Part shown: positions 52,821-61,766 of the stretch, piece after piece | How positions within the stretch are numbered: the first letter of the stretch is position 1 | How the letters are laid out: the number at the start of each line of letters is the position of its first letter | Assembly (NCBI RefSeq): GCF_900111815.1 | Contig: NZ_LT630004.1 | Coordinates: 52,443 to 116,442, forward strand | Reading direction: 5' to 3' | From: Bacillus massilinigeriensis | Lineage (GTDB): Bacteria > Bacillota > Bacilli > Bacillales > Cytobacillaceae | Length of the DNA stretch: 64,000 nucleotides | Made by a program: the position numbers and the translations under genes | Notes under the pieces: model-generated | What the model was told of the DNA's origin: nothing | Databases searched by the model: none | Seen by the model: only the letters and a program-made list of their open reading frames with translations

Positions 52821-54245
52821 TTATTTTTTAAAAGCAAATTTCTTCATGCCGGTTTTTGCAAAAGTAAGCGTTAAGATGAAAGGCACAACAATAGCTGTGA
52901 CCATAGCGACGGCGAACATCGCCATATGCTGCGGCTGAATCGACAGGATGCCTGGCAGGCCGCCGACACCGATTGAGTTAGCCATAACATCGCTGCCGAC
53001 TGAGATTACTGCTGCGCACAGCGAGCCAAGCATAGCGGCCAGGAATGGGAAGCCGTATTTTAAGTTAATCCCGAACATTGCCGGTTCCGTTACACCAAGG
53101 TAACATGATATGGCAGCTGGAATCGAAACTTGCTTTTCTTCTTCGTTTTTACGATTAATGTAAATCATCGCAAGAACGGCAGAACCTTGAGCAATGTTGG
53201 ATAATGCAATCATCGGCCATAGGTTCGTTCCACCCAATTCACTCATTAATTGAAGGTCGATCGCATTTGTCATATGGTGCAAACCGGTGATGACGAGCGG
53301 TGCATATGCAAAGCCGAAGATTGCTGCAAACAGCCAGCCGAATCCTGAGGTTAAGCCGGAATATACAACATTCGAAATCCATGAACCAATGGTCCAGCCG
53401 ATAGGACCGAGAACAGTATGTGCAATCAATACTGTTGGAATTAACGCAAAGAATGGGACAACAATCATCGAAATGGAGTTAGGCACAATTTTTCGCAATC
53501 TAGTTTCTAAGAATGATAGCAATAATCCTGCTAAAATCGCTGGTATCACTTGAGCCTGGTAACCTATCATTTCAATTTTCGCAAAGCCGAAATCCCATAC
53601 CGGAATGTCTTTTGCATCGGCAACGCCGTAGGCATTCAATAATTGAGGAGATACTAGCGTAATCCCAAGCACGATTCCAAGAATCGGTGAGGCACCCATT
53701 TTCCTGGCAATCGACCACGTGATGCCGACAGGGAGAAAGTGGAATACTGCTTCTCCGATCAGCCATAGGAAGGAATGAACCCCAGCCCAGAATTGCGATA
53801 CTTCAATAATGGTTTTCGTGCCGTCTTCCATTAGTTTAATATCGCCGATGACGTTGCGGAAGCCGAGGATAAGACCGCCAACCACTAGGGCAGGGATGAG
53901 CGGGGTAAAGATGTCAGCGAGGTGAGCCACCATTCGCTGCAGCCAGTTCATGTTTTGTTTTGCGGCAACTTTCGCCTCGTCCTTGGATGTTTCGTCGACA
54001 CCCGATAACTTTTTGAATTCGTTGTAGAAGCTTGCTACTTCGTTTCCGATAATAACCTGAAACTGGCCGGCTTGCGTAAATGTTCCTTTCACAAGCTTGA
54101 TCGCTTCAATTTTTTCCATATTTGCTTTGTTTGGATCATGTAAGACAAAACGCATTCTCGTTGCACAATGAGTGACCGCTGCAATATTTTCTTTCCCGCC
54201 AATGTGTTCAAGAAGTTCTTTCGCTGGTTCAGTGTACTTTGACAT
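52821..54245 (-). CDS. treP: Trehalose PTS permease EIIBC, TreP
   Basis: It imports and phosphorylates trehalose. The EIIB domain at the N-terminus has Cys27 in VTHCATRMRF, the phosphorylation site, followed by the EIIC domain of about ten helices with GLHHMTNAID and the GITEPA-like CYLGVTEPAMFG. There is no EIIA domain, so EIIA of the glucose system must supply phosphate. It has 474 residues. The promoter with TreR operators and a cre site lies directly upstream. Confidence 0.95.
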   Translation of the reverse strand: MSKYTEPAKELLEHIGGKENIAAVTHCATRMRFVLHDPNKANMEKIEAIKLVKGTFTQAGQFQVIIGNEVASFYNEFKKLSGVDETSKDEAKVAAKQNMNWLQRMVAHLADIFTPLIPALVVGGLILGFRNVIGDIKLMEDGTKTIIEVSQFWAGVHSFLWLIGEAVFHFLPVGITWSIARKMGASPILGIVLGITLVSPQLLNAYGVADAKDIPVWDFGFAKIEMIGYQAQVIPAILAGLLLSFLETRLRKIVPNSISMIVVPFFALIPTVLIAHTVLGPIGWTIGSWISNVVYSGLTSGFGWLFAAIFGFAYAPLVITGLHHMTNAIDLQLMSELGGTNLWPMIALSNIAQGSAVLAMIYINRKNEEEKQVSIPAAISCYLGVTEPAMFGINLKYGFPFLAAMLGSLCAAVISVGSDVMANSIGVGGLPGILSIQPQHMAMFAVAMVTAIVVPFILTLTFAKTGMKKFAFKK

Positions 54246-54313
54246 TTGGTTTCCCCCCTGTGTTCGGTTTTGTTCTTCATTGGTTTATCAAGGATTTGTT
54301 CAAAATACAGATA

Positions 54314-54329
54314 ATGTTTGCGTTTACAT
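54314..54329. promoter_or_regulatory. Catabolite-responsive element (cre)
   Basis: On the minus strand ATGTAAACGCAAACAT fits the CcpA consensus WTGNNARCGNWWWCAW at every position. It lies downstream of the tre promoter, where bound CcpA would block transcription when glucose is present. Confidence 0.85.
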
Positions 54330-54346
54330 TTTAGTTTATGCTGCAT

Positions 54347-54404
54347 CATGTATATACAAGTATGACTACTTTTTTATTCTAACTTGTATATACATGTTTG
54401 TCAA
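54347..54404 (-). promoter_or_regulatory. tre promoter with two TreR operators
   Basis: On the minus strand TTGACA (54404-54399) and TAGAAT (54381-54376) are 17 bp apart. The near-palindrome CATGTATATACAAG fills the spacer between them (54383-54396). A second copy in reverse, CTTGTATATACATG, follows at 54347-54360. The two match the TTGTATATACAA core of B. subtilis tre operators. Confidence 0.88.
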
Positions 54405-54587
54405 TCAGGGAATTTTTTCCACCTTTTCGGTTTGTTTCTAGGATTAGAGAAAGCGGCTTATGGAGAAGGCCCCATCTGGTAATTGACGAAGGAAATAGAA
54501 ATATACTCGAGAACATCTTTTTTTCTCTCACACCCTGTCCTTTTTGCCCGCAAATCCATATATATAGGGTGAAAGGAGGTGAGGGAC

Positions 54588-54803
54588 ATGGCAATGGCAC
54601 TCTTAAAAGGGACAAGCATCAGGCTGAAGTTTGAAGCTGGCATGAATGCGGAAGGCAAGGTGATCGTGAAGGGCAAGACTTACGGCAACGTGAACAAAGA
54701 GGCGACCGCTACGCAAATCCAGCAGGCTGCACTAGCACTTTCCAGCCTTAGCGCTTACCCGTTCATCACCGTTGAACGCAACGACAGCCTGGAAATCGTT
54801 TAA
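54588..54803 (+). CDS. DUF1659 protein (copy 3)
   Basis: A 71-residue protein nearly identical to copy 1 (differences such as IRLKFEAG and VNKEATAT). The same GGAGGTGAGGGAC site precedes the ATG. It heads the only complete DUF1659-DUF2922-YvrJ cassette of the window. Confidence 0.92.
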   Translation: MAMALLKGTSIRLKFEAGMNAEGKVIVKGKTYGNVNKEATATQIQQAALALSSLSAYPFITVERNDSLEIV

Positions 54804-54840
54804 TGAAGGCCATCACTAAAAGAGGGAGGAGGTGAAAATC

Positions 54841-55059
54841 ATGGCAAAAGTGTTGGAACTTCAATTCGTCACAAACCTTGGCAAGAACGTCAAGCTTTCC
54901 GTCGACAATCCGAAGGAGCCGGTCGACCCAGCGGCGGTGAAGCACGCGATGGAGCAGATTATTGCGGCTAACGCTTTCCTGACAAAAGGCGGCTCGCTTG
55001 CCTCAGTCGGCGAAGCGCGTATCGTCGAGCGAAACGTCACTCCGTACGAACTAGCATAA
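54841..55059 (+). CDS. DUF2922 protein (copy 3)
   Basis: A 72-residue protein with the same signature as the other copies. GGGAGGAGGTG precedes the start, and the gene lies 37 bp after DUF1659. Confidence 0.92.
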   Translation: MAKVLELQFVTNLGKNVKLSVDNPKEPVDPAAVKHAMEQIIAANAFLTKGGSLASVGEARIVERNVTPYELA

Positions 55060-55066
55060 TGCACAC

Positions 55067-55099
55067 AGCCGGTTGCCAGCGCGGGGCCGGCTTATTTTT
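55067..55099 (+). terminator. Terminator-like hairpin between DUF2922 and yvrJ, copy 3
   Basis: AGCCGG/CCGGCT stem followed by TATTTTTAT. It lies inside the cassette, so yvrJ would be made at a lower level by read-through. Confidence 0.7.
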
Positions 55100-55133
55100 A
55101 TAAAAAAATAAGCATGGAGAGGAGGAAGGAAAA

Positions 55134-55277
55134 GTGGACCAGCTCATTCCATTCATCAGCGATGTCGGCTTCCCGATTGTCGTAACGCTGTATTTGCTGC
55201 ACCGCATTGAAGCAAAGCTCGATACAGTCGTCCAATCAATCCAAGGCCTGCCCGACAAGCTGCAAGGAAAAGCATGA
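55134..55277 (+). CDS. YvrJ family protein
   Basis: A 47-residue protein starting with GTG after AGAGGAGGAAGG. It reads DQLIPFISDVGFPIVVTLYL, then LHRIEAKLDTVVQSI: one membrane helix followed by an amphipathic helix, the YvrJ family. This is the intact version of the gene that is broken in copy 1 and missing in copy 2. Confidence 0.88.
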   Translation: MDQLIPFISDVGFPIVVTLYLLHRIEAKLDTVVQSIQGLPDKLQGKA

Positions 55278-55291
55278 GAAAAAATAGAGAA

Positions 55292-55321
55292 CAAGCCATC
55301 CCGATGGTAAGGGATGGCTTG
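55292..55321. terminator. Bidirectional terminator hairpin (11-bp perfect stem)
   Basis: CAAGCCATCCC and GGGATGGCTTG pair around 8 nt. It separates yvrJ from the convergent small membrane protein gene. A mutated version stands at 49544-49574 after copy 2, so it also belongs to the duplicated unit. Confidence 0.75.
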
Positions 55322-55339
55322 TATAGCGGAATCAGTTGT

Positions 55340-55552
55340 TCAGGAAATTGTATCCTGGGTTTCGTCCTTAGTCGGATTGACTTCTTTCCCCGTCAAATCG
55401 ATGGTATCTAACTTGCTCACGAGCTCTTTCATGAGTTCTACTTTTTGTTTTTGCAATTTAATAAAGGTCAGTATCGCCCAGATTACAAAAGCGATAGGCA
55501 ATACATAAAATAATAGTAGAGGAATAAATCCATATCCAAACCACATCATCAT
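55340..55552 (-). CDS. Small membrane protein
   Basis: 70 residues: one long N-terminal membrane segment (YGFIPLLLFYVLPIAFVIWAILTFI) and a charged coil (KLQKQKVELMKELVSKLDTI). GGAGGGGT precedes three consecutive ATG codons. Unknown family. Confidence 0.62.
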   Translation of the reverse strand: MMMWFGYGFIPLLLFYVLPIAFVIWAILTFIKLQKQKVELMKELVSKLDTIDLTGKEVNPTKDETQDTIS

Positions 55553-55739
55553 ACCCCTCCTCCTTCTCTATCTAGTTCTATGGAGATAGTATAACATTTT
55601 TTGTTAAAGGCAAAATGTGGGTGGTTTGTTGCGAGGGAGGGATTGAAGGGTTAGGATGAAGCTTTCGGCATGGTCTTTTTTTCATTTTGTGAAGGACGGT
55701 TTTTATAGAATATTTAAGAATAAAAAGTCGTTTTAGAGT

Positions 55740-56330
55740 CTATTGTAAACGTTTTGGTACATCGTCATTTGTTTCATTGAAAATTTCTGTAAAAATACTA
55801 TCTTGCGATTGGTTAACAATATTTAGCGGGTTTCCTTGTTGAATTGCTTTAATAAGGTTTTGAATATCTTCTTTTGTTGCAGGTTGTTTTTCTGGTTTTA
55901 AAGTATATCCTAATTGCCCATTGGATTCTATTGTAGCATATTGAACATCCCTTATACTCGAAATGCCTGCTTGCCTTAATCGTTCTTCTAATTTATCAAC
56001 GGGTAACCGCAGTTTTTTTAAATTATTTTCCATTATTTTGCCTTGTTCAATTACTGCTACTGCCATCCCGGATATTGCTGTTTCCGCTTTGTTTAATTTT
56101 AATTGAATAAACTCCGTTAAAATTAGACAAAGCGCCAATATTCCAGCGATTGCCAAAGTGGCCCAAAGTCCATGGCCTGAGACAGGCTGGATAAGTAAAG
56201 TGCCTACAGCAATCATCATAACCGTCTGCGGAATTGTCATTTGGGAGATTGTTTTTCTTCCACCAATTCTTAAAATAATGGTTCCCGCAATAAAAATAAG
56301 TATCGTTTGCCAAATTAATGTAAGATCCAT
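55740..56330 (-). CDS. DUF421/YetF-like membrane protein
   Basis: 196 residues from the ATG at 56330. The N-terminal three helices include FIAGTIILRIGGRKTISQMT with the conserved R.GRK..S.M motif of DUF421. The C-terminal cytosolic domain has VIEQGKIMENNLKKLRLPVDKLEERLRQAGI and SSIRDVQYATIESNGQLGY, also typical. Related YetF proteins are spore or vegetative membrane proteins of unknown role. GGGG lies 9 nt before the start. Confidence 0.88.
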   Translation of the reverse strand: MDLTLIWQTILIFIAGTIILRIGGRKTISQMTIPQTVMMIAVGTLLIQPVSGHGLWATLAIAGILALCLILTEFIQLKLNKAETAISGMAVAVIEQGKIMENNLKKLRLPVDKLEERLRQAGISSIRDVQYATIESNGQLGYTLKPEKQPATKEDIQNLIKAIQQGNPLNIVNQSQDSIFTEIFNETNDDVPKRLQ

Positions 56331-56587
56331 ATGATGATACCCCTTCTGCTCTTTGCCTTTTATTGTTTGTCCAAGCTCCCATCTTATACATATTAGAGAC
56401 CGGCTTGTGAAACAAGTTATTTTAAAGAGCAATCGCATTCATAATAAAAGGCGGAATAAAAAGGACGAGGAAAAAATAAAAATGAAAATTTCGAGGTTTT
56501 GCTTTAAAATCGTTCGTTGCCAATAGAAAAACCGCTTCTATAATGAGGAATCAAATATGTAATCTATATATGTTGAATTTGGAGAGG

Positions 56588-56709
56588 AAGGCGCCGACCC
56601 CCGGCGGGATCAGCGTGACAGTCGGGACCCCATAGGCTTAAAAAGCGCTGAAGCTGGACAGGCTTGACGCACGCCCCGCAGAAAGCATGCGCCTGGTTCG
56701 GAAATCAAC
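56588..56709. repeat. GC-rich dispersed intergenic repeat
   Basis: A GC-rich island in AT-rich surroundings with GGCGCCGACCCCCGGCGGG near the left and ACGCACGCCCCGCAGAAAGC followed by GCGCCTGG at the right. I recall a similar sequence (GCACGCCCCGCGGAAAGCG...GCGCCTGGAGCGGAAATCAAC) as a common intergenic repeat in Bacillaceae. No second copy was seen in this window, and the IS4-family element lies 45 bp further on. Confidence 0.55.
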
Positions 56710-56753
56710 ATTCTTATTATGAGGCAATTATTTTGTGCAACTAATATAATTAT

Positions 56754-58282
56754 CTCAACTTTCGCAGAGTGAAATCGGCAAATAAGCCTTGATATAACTG
56801 GGCAGATTGGCCAACCAAAGTTGTAATTGACATTCAATGTGCTTTTTCATTTTCGTATTGGTCTGCTTCAGGACATCATTAAGAAGCTCGATCAACTGCT
56901 GGAGCGCAACTGCCCAATCGAGTTCATTTACTTCATCACAAAATTCATAAAAAAGGCCGCCGAGTGTGCGTTGGTCGGTGTTGCAGCGATTTTGCCACGA
57001 CAAAACAATATAGCGGGCAAATACTATCGTTGTATGGCTAATTAACCCATCATAGGAACGCCCTTGGAACTCCTTCTGGAGTTTTAACAGCGATTTGGTC
57101 GTCTTGAAGAAAACCTCGATGTCCCAACGCATGCCGTAGATCTGGATAATCTCCCGTTCGGTCAAGGTTTTGTCGGTGCTGAGGATGGCCAGCCATTCGC
57201 TTCTCTTGTTGCGATTTTGGACGAAGACAATCTTGACGCACGTTCCGTTAGCCATGACACAGTGAATGGAACGAAGAATTCCTTTTTTACCCTGGATAGG
57301 TTGCGCCAAACTATACAATTGCTTCAACGAAACCCGTTGTCCACCCGCTAGGTACCGCTGCTTCGTCTCTTTGACCATACCGATTACATCCAATCCCTGT
57401 CCTTTAATGGCTTGGACAAGCGGAGGTAAGGTGAACCAGGAGTCCATCAGAACATAGCTTGCATCGATACCATTCGCAAGCGCACGGCGGATCATGTCCG
57501 GAATCTGTTCAGGCGCCGTTTGAAGCGCATTCATCCGGCGTTTGTAACCAGACGTACGTTTATCGATGTCCGATGAGATGCCGTTAATCTGTGCTTTCTT
57601 GGAACTGAGCAGGGAAAAATCGATTGGCATGAAGGTGGAACCGTCCGACCAGCCGAGCGTTAACATCCGGAACCCTTTGTAGAATTTCATTTTCAATGAT
57701 GCGTGGTCAAAACAACGGGCAAGTAGTTCAACCTTTTTACTGCGGTTCCGGTCGAACGCCGAATCATCGACAATGAAAACCTTTGGTCGTGTGTGATCGG
57801 TCAGACAATCGACCTTCTGGATGGTTGAAGCGCTGAACGACAAAAGGAATCGCTGCCAATTGAATGTTGGCTGATTAAGGAATCGATAAATGGCATCCTT
57901 CGCAGGATAACAGTCCGCTTTTTTCGAATTCAGCAGCGCAAACCAATTCTTATGTTGAAAGATTAGGCAGAAGACCAGTTGAAATAAGTACGAACAGGAA
58001 AAGCCGAAGGCTTTGGTGATACCAGCCTTCCGAAGATGCCTAAAGATATCTAGCTCGGAAAAAACCGAGCGCAATTCATTCGGGAGTTGATTGTTTGATT
58101 GGTTTTGATCTATCATATAGGAGGCACCTCTTCTATTGGTAGTGGTTTTTCGACAATTCTACTTTACCATAGGATGAGGTGTTTTTCTTTTGTCCAATTC
58201 AATTGTCAAGGTACCTAATGAATTGCAGAAACACATAATTACGATGCCGGTTGGATCGATTTATATCGGTGCGAAAGTTGAG
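56754..58282 (-). mobile_element. IS4-family insertion sequence, complete
   Basis: Perfect 13-bp terminal inverted repeats, CTCAACTTTCGCA (56754-56766) and TGCGAAAGTTGAG (58270-58282), bound a 1529-bp element with one transposase gene. TAATTAT flanks both ends (56747-56753 and 58283-58289), a 7-bp target duplication. It sits between the DUF421 gene and a small membrane protein gene and seems recently inserted, since all parts are intact. Confidence 0.93.
56755..58116 (-). CDS. IS4-family DDE transposase
   Basis: A 453-residue transposase. The first Asp is in FIVDDSAFDRNR (Asp117/118), the second in YVLMDSWFT (Asp225), and the Glu is in the YREK signature YGMRWDIEVFFKTTK (Tyr327, Arg330, Glu334, Lys341), with the exact IS4 spacing. 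The stop codon lies inside the terminal repeat. The ORF is uninterrupted, so the element may be active. Confidence 0.96.
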   Translation of the reverse strand: MIDQNQSNNQLPNELRSVFSELDIFRHLRKAGITKAFGFSCSYLFQLVFCLIFQHKNWFALLNSKKADCYPAKDAIYRFLNQPTFNWQRFLLSFSASTIQKVDCLTDHTRPKVFIVDDSAFDRNRSKKVELLARCFDHASLKMKFYKGFRMLTLGWSDGSTFMPIDFSLLSSKKAQINGISSDIDKRTSGYKRRMNALQTAPEQIPDMIRRALANGIDASYVLMDSWFTLPPLVQAIKGQGLDVIGMVKETKQRYLAGGQRVSLKQLYSLAQPIQGKKGILRSIHCVMANGTCVKIVFVQNRNKRSEWLAILSTDKTLTEREIIQIYGMRWDIEVFFKTTKSLLKLQKEFQGRSYDGLISHTTIVFARYIVLSWQNRCNTDQRTLGGLFYEFCDEVNELDWAVALQQLIELLNDVLKQTNTKMKKHIECQLQLWLANLPSYIKAYLPISLCES

Positions 58283-58297
58283 TAATTATCGAAATGC

Positions 58298-58486
58298 TTA
58301 TTTTTCTTTCCTTTTTATCATTAGTGACAATGCCGCAATAGCCAATGTGATGAGACTAACAGCAGCGAATACCACACATGGAACTAGCTTGGATTCGTTA
58401 TAGCTTTGATAAGCAAATGTAGCCATTGCAATAGCGATGATTGAATTGAAAATGAGTTGCAATGAATCGGTTTTAATTTTTTTCAT
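58298..58486 (-). CDS. Small two-helix membrane protein
   Basis: 62 residues with SLQLIFNSIIAIAMATFAYQS and VVFAAVSLITLAIAALSLMI as membrane helices and a basic tail. GGAGAG precedes the start. The insertion sequence ends 15 bp past its stop, so it has lost any native terminator. Confidence 0.6.
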   Translation of the reverse strand: MKKIKTDSLQLIFNSIIAIAMATFAYQSYNESKLVPCVVFAAVSLITLAIAALSLMIKRKEK

Positions 58487-59242
58487 CGAATCTCTCCTCG
58501 ATTGAATACTTCCTTACCTATTGGCAAGAGTTCCTATGTATGTCTTCATTTCTCTATGGAGGCGATATTTCTCAAAATCGTATGATTACTATATACGGAG
58601 GAGTCTATAATACTTGATTGAATTAATTTCATAATTGCTCTTACTAAAAAAGCTAAAACGACTCCTGATAGGGAATAAGCTTTTTTTAAAATGATTTCCA
58701 TAAATGTGAGCGGTTGTTTGCACTCCAAATAGTAGGTGAAACAACCAACCATATACCATCTTATACCATAATAGAAAATAATACTGCAAATATAGTTATG
58801 TATTACTAAAATATTGAAATTTCCCTCTGGAAACAAAATGTTAAGTGCGACTCTGACATCCCTTTCAGGATAGGAAGAGAAAAGCCCATGGAAGTTTCGC
58901 TCAAAAAAATAAGGGGGAGAACCAAACTCCATATAAACTTTATTTGGATGAAAACACTTGCTTTATCAATTTACACAAAAGTCAGGACTTGACTACATGC
59001 AGACCCGAACGGATAATAGCATCTTCTTTAGATTCGAATGGAAATAGTCACAGTATCTCCATAATCCAAATCTATAAAACAAGAATAGTAGTTTTACAAT
59101 AAAAGAAAAGGGGGGGCCTAATGGCGGATAAATTGTTAGAAATCGCACTGGCGTTGCGGTATTCGCAGGAGCCTTAACGGTCGGCATTATCATTATCATA
59201 ATAGGATAAGGGTTTCATATTATTTTATCGAGGGAGGGAATC
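58487..59242. other. Gap without a convincing gene
   Basis: A 128-codon minus-strand frame (58546-58932) has no ribosome site and unconvincing composition, and I do not call it. At 59121 a small plus-strand frame (MADKLLEIALALRYSQEP) preceded by GGGGGGG breaks off. The +1 frame goes on AGALTVGIIIIIIG, so a tiny hydrophobic protein gene may have been frameshifted here. No RNA gene or terminator seen. Confidence 0.35.
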
Positions 59243-59476
59243 ATGGTGATCATCAAAGTATTAGGAGCAGGATGCAAAAAAGGTAAAGAGCTGGAAGAGA
59301 ATGTCCTTGCTGCAGTAAAGGAAGCGGAACTGGAGGCAGAAGTGAAAAAAGTCGAAGATACCCGGGAAATCATGAGCTATAAAGTGATGAGTACACCTGC
59401 GCTCGTGGTCGATGAAAAAGTGGTTTCCGCAGGGAAGCTATTATCGCCAATCCAGATAAGGGAACTTCTGATCTAG
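59243..59476 (+). CDS. Thioredoxin-like small redox protein (TRX_3/TM0996 type)
   Basis: A 77-residue thioredoxin-fold protein (IIKVLGAGCKKGKELEENVLAAVKEAELEAEVKKVED, then VMSTPALVVDEKVV with the cis-Pro). The usual GCPNC or GCANC active site is GCKKG, so only the first Cys remains. A single-Cys version could still bind metal, arsenite or a mixed disulfide. GAGGGAGG precedes the ATG. It stands before the ars operon with its own terminator between. Confidence 0.87.
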   Translation: MVIIKVLGAGCKKGKELEENVLAAVKEAELEAEVKKVEDTREIMSYKVMSTPALVVDEKVVSAGKLLSPIQIRELLI

Positions 59477-59477
59477 G

Positions 59478-59504
59478 ACCGCTTGATTGAAGCGGTTTTT
59501 TTTT
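59478..59504 (+). terminator. Intrinsic terminator
   Basis: ACCGCTT and AAGCGGT pair around GATTG with a run of nine T, two bases after the thioredoxin-like gene's stop. Confidence 0.93.
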
Positions 59505-59513
59505 ACGTTGTGC

Positions 59514-59533
59514 ATATAAGCAAATTCTTATAT
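59514..59533. promoter_or_regulatory. ArsR operator
   Basis: ATATAAG-CAAATT-CTTATAT, a perfect 7-bp inverted repeat, 23 bp before arsR. This ATA-n-TAT form is the usual target of ArsR/SmtB repressors, and it would overlap the promoter of the operon. Confidence 0.75.
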
Positions 59534-59555
59534 ACTGATGTTCGGAGGTGGGAGA

Positions 59556-59873
59556 ATGGAAATAGAAAGAGGGGCAGTACTTCTAAAGCTTCTAGGAGAC
59601 CGCACAAGATTGTCAATGTTCAAAATCCTGGAAAGCCGCGATTGCTGCGTGTGTGAGTTCACTGCCATTTTTGAAATGAGCCAGCCTGCTGTGAGCCAGC
59701 ATATCAGGAAATTGAAGGATGCGGGGCTTGTCACTGAATCGAGAAAAAGCCAGTGGATTTATTACTCGCTGAACAAAGAGTCGGAGTTTTATCCTCTTAT
59801 GCAGGATATCCTGAGCCATTTTCCAAGCCAGGAAGAGAACTTGAAAAATAGTCTGCAAATTACTTGTGATTGA
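59556..59873 (+). CDS. arsR: Arsenical resistance operon repressor ArsR
   Basis: A 105-residue winged-helix repressor. The metal site lies in SRDCCVCEF (Cys30, Cys31, Cys33), the alpha-3 ELCVCDL motif position of ArsR. MSQPAVSQHIRKLKDAGLV is the recognition helix. The ATG at 59556 has GGAGGTGGGAG upstream. Arsenite or antimonite binding releases it from the operator just upstream. Confidence 0.93.
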   Translation: MEIERGAVLLKLLGDRTRLSMFKILESRDCCVCEFTAIFEMSQPAVSQHIRKLKDAGLVTESRKSQWIYYSLNKESEFYPLMQDILSHFPSQEENLKNSLQITCD

Positions 59874-59888
59874 TAGGAGGAGTACAGT

Positions 59889-61193
59889 TTGCTTTCAACA
59901 GTGCTCGCATCATTGATATTTTTACTCACTCTTGTGCTCGTCATTTGGCAGCCGAAGAAACTGTCGATTGGCTGGTCAGCATGCGGCGGGGCAGTGCTTG
60001 CATTGATTGCTGGAGTGGTCGATATTGGAGACGTGCTTGATGTAACAGGCATCGTCTGGAATGCTACACTTACATTTATTGCAATTATTATTATCTCGCT
60101 TATTTTGGATGAAATTGGATTTTTTGAATGGGCTGCTCTACATATGGCCCGTGCCGCCAAAGGGAATGGCATCAGGATGTTTGTTTATGTAACGGTCCTC
60201 GGGGCGATTGTGGCAGCATTTTTTGCGAATGACGGTGCCGCATTGATTTTGACGCCGATTGTACTGGCGATGGTTCGCGCTTTGAAGTTCGATTCCAGGA
60301 TGGTCTTTCCGTTTATCATGGCGAGCGGTTTCATTGCCGATACTACATCACTGCCGCTAGTCGTCAGCAATCTTGTGAATATTGTTTCGGCAGATTTCTT
60401 TGATATCGGGTTCATCGAGTACGCAACAGTGATGATTGTGCCGAATTTGTTCTCGCTTGCTGCAAGTATCCTTGTCCTCTATTTGTTCTTTCGGAAAAGC
60501 CTTCCCGGACGTTTTGATCCAGTCCAGCTGAAAAAACCTGCAGAAGCCATCAAGGATCATGCCATGTTCAAGCTGTCATGGGCGGTGCTCGGATTTTTGC
60601 TCGCTGGCTACTTTATCAGCGAAGCGCTTGGAATCCCAGTCTCGTTTATTGCTGGCGCTGTAGCGATTTTCTTTTTAACAATGGCGAGAAGAAGCGCAGC
60701 TGTTAACACAGGCGCAGTGATAAAAGGGGCTCCATGGGCGATAGTGTTCTTTTCAGTCGGGATGTATGTTGTTGTGTACGGATTGAGAAATGCAGGTTTG
60801 ACAGATGTGCTAGCGAATGTCATCCAGTCGGTTTCGGATCAAGGCTTGTTTGCGGCCACCATTGGGATGGGATTCGTCGCGGCGATTCTTTCCTCTGTGA
60901 TGAACAATATGCCGACTGTTATGATCGATGCGCTCGCAATCGCGGATACGAATACAACTGGCATCATCAGGGAAGGGCTTGTATACGCGAATGTCATCGG
61001 TTCCGACCTTGGCCCGAAAATCACGCCAATCGGCTCGCTTGCGACGCTGCTCTGGCTTCACGTGCTTTCATTGAAAGGTGTAAAAATTTCTTGGGGGACA
61101 TACTTCAAGACAGGTGTCATTCTTACGATACCAACATTGCTGATTACATTATCCGGCTTGTACCTTTGGCTGATGATCGTTTCATCATATTAG
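59889..61193 (+). CDS. arsB: Arsenite efflux transporter ArsB
   Basis: A 434-residue permease with 11-12 helices of the ArsB/NhaD (IT) superfamily. [18 protein letters not shown] and [17 protein letters not shown] are the two conserved re-entrant ND/NNxPT motifs. A TTG start follows AGGAGGAG. It exports arsenite and antimonite. It lies 15 bp after arsR and is followed by arsC at 42 bp. Confidence 0.95.
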   Translation: MLSTVLASLIFLLTLVLVIWQPKKLSIGWSACGGAVLALIAGVVDIGDVLDVTGIVWNATLTFIAIIIISLILDEIGFFEWAALHMARAAKGNGIRMFVYVTVLGAIVAAFFANDGAALILTPIVLAMVRALKFDSRMVFPFIMASGFIADTTSLPLVVSNLVNIVSADFFDIGFIEYATVMIVPNLFSLAASILVLYLFFRKSLPGRFDPVQLKKPAEAIKDHAMFKLSWAVLGFLLAGYFISEALGIPVSFIAGAVAIFFLTMARRSAAVNTGAVIKGAPWAIVFFSVGMYVVVYGLRNAGLTDVLANVIQSVSDQGLFAATIGMGFVAAILSSVMNNMPTVMIDALAIADTNTTGIIREGLVYANVIGSDLGPKITPIGSLATLLWLHVLSLKGVKISWGTYFKTGVILTIPTLLITLSGLYLWLMIVSSY

Positions 61194-61235
61194 TTGGATG
61201 TGCCTTTTGTTTCATAAAAGAGGAGGTTTTTTAGT

Positions 61236-61652
61236 ATGGCAGATAAAACAATTTATTTCTTATGCACAGGAAACTCCTGCCGCAGCCAAATGGCAGAAGG
61301 CTGGGCGAAAAAGCATCTTGAAGGCTGGGAGGTAAAAAGCGCAGGCCTTGAGGCGCATGGATTAAACCCAAGCGCAGTAAGGGCGATGGAAGAGGTAGGA
61401 ATTGATATCTCGAAACAAACATCGGATGTGATTCACCCAGCAATTTTGAATAGCGCAAACCTTGTAGTGACGCTCTGCGGCCATGCGGATGACCATTGTC
61501 CCGCAACACCGCCGCATGTAAAAAGAGTGCACTGGGGCTTTGATGACCCAGCGAAAGCTGAGGGCACAGAAGAAGAAAAATGGAGCTTTTTCCGGCGAGT
61601 AAGAGATGAAATCGGCGAGCGGATTCGACTATTTGCGGAAACAGGAGAGTGA
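61236..61652 (+). CDS. arsC: Arsenate reductase ArsC (thioredoxin-coupled)
   Basis: A 138-residue low-molecular-weight phosphatase-fold reductase. The catalytic loop is [16 protein letters not shown] (Cys10 to Cys15-Arg), and the relay cysteines are Cys81 and Cys88 in [15 protein letters not shown]. It reduces arsenate to arsenite for ArsB and needs thioredoxin. AGAGGAGG precedes the ATG. Confidence 0.95.
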   Translation: MADKTIYFLCTGNSCRSQMAEGWAKKHLEGWEVKSAGLEAHGLNPSAVRAMEEVGIDISKQTSDVIHPAILNSANLVVTLCGHADDHCPATPPHVKRVHWGFDDPAKAEGTEEEKWSFFRRVRDEIGERIRLFAETGE

Positions 61653-61766
61653 AACCAGCCCTTTGTTTGGCGTTTGGGAAGAGCTTGTGCGGAAAAATCA
61701 TATTACAAAGATGGAAAAAAGGTTGGAATATAAAGAGTGTCATGCCAGCTCTTAAACTTCACCTTG

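Noticed and set aside
58546-58932. 128-residue minus-strand protein
   Set aside because: No ribosome site, irregular composition and no recognisable domain; likely chance open frame in AT-rich DNA.
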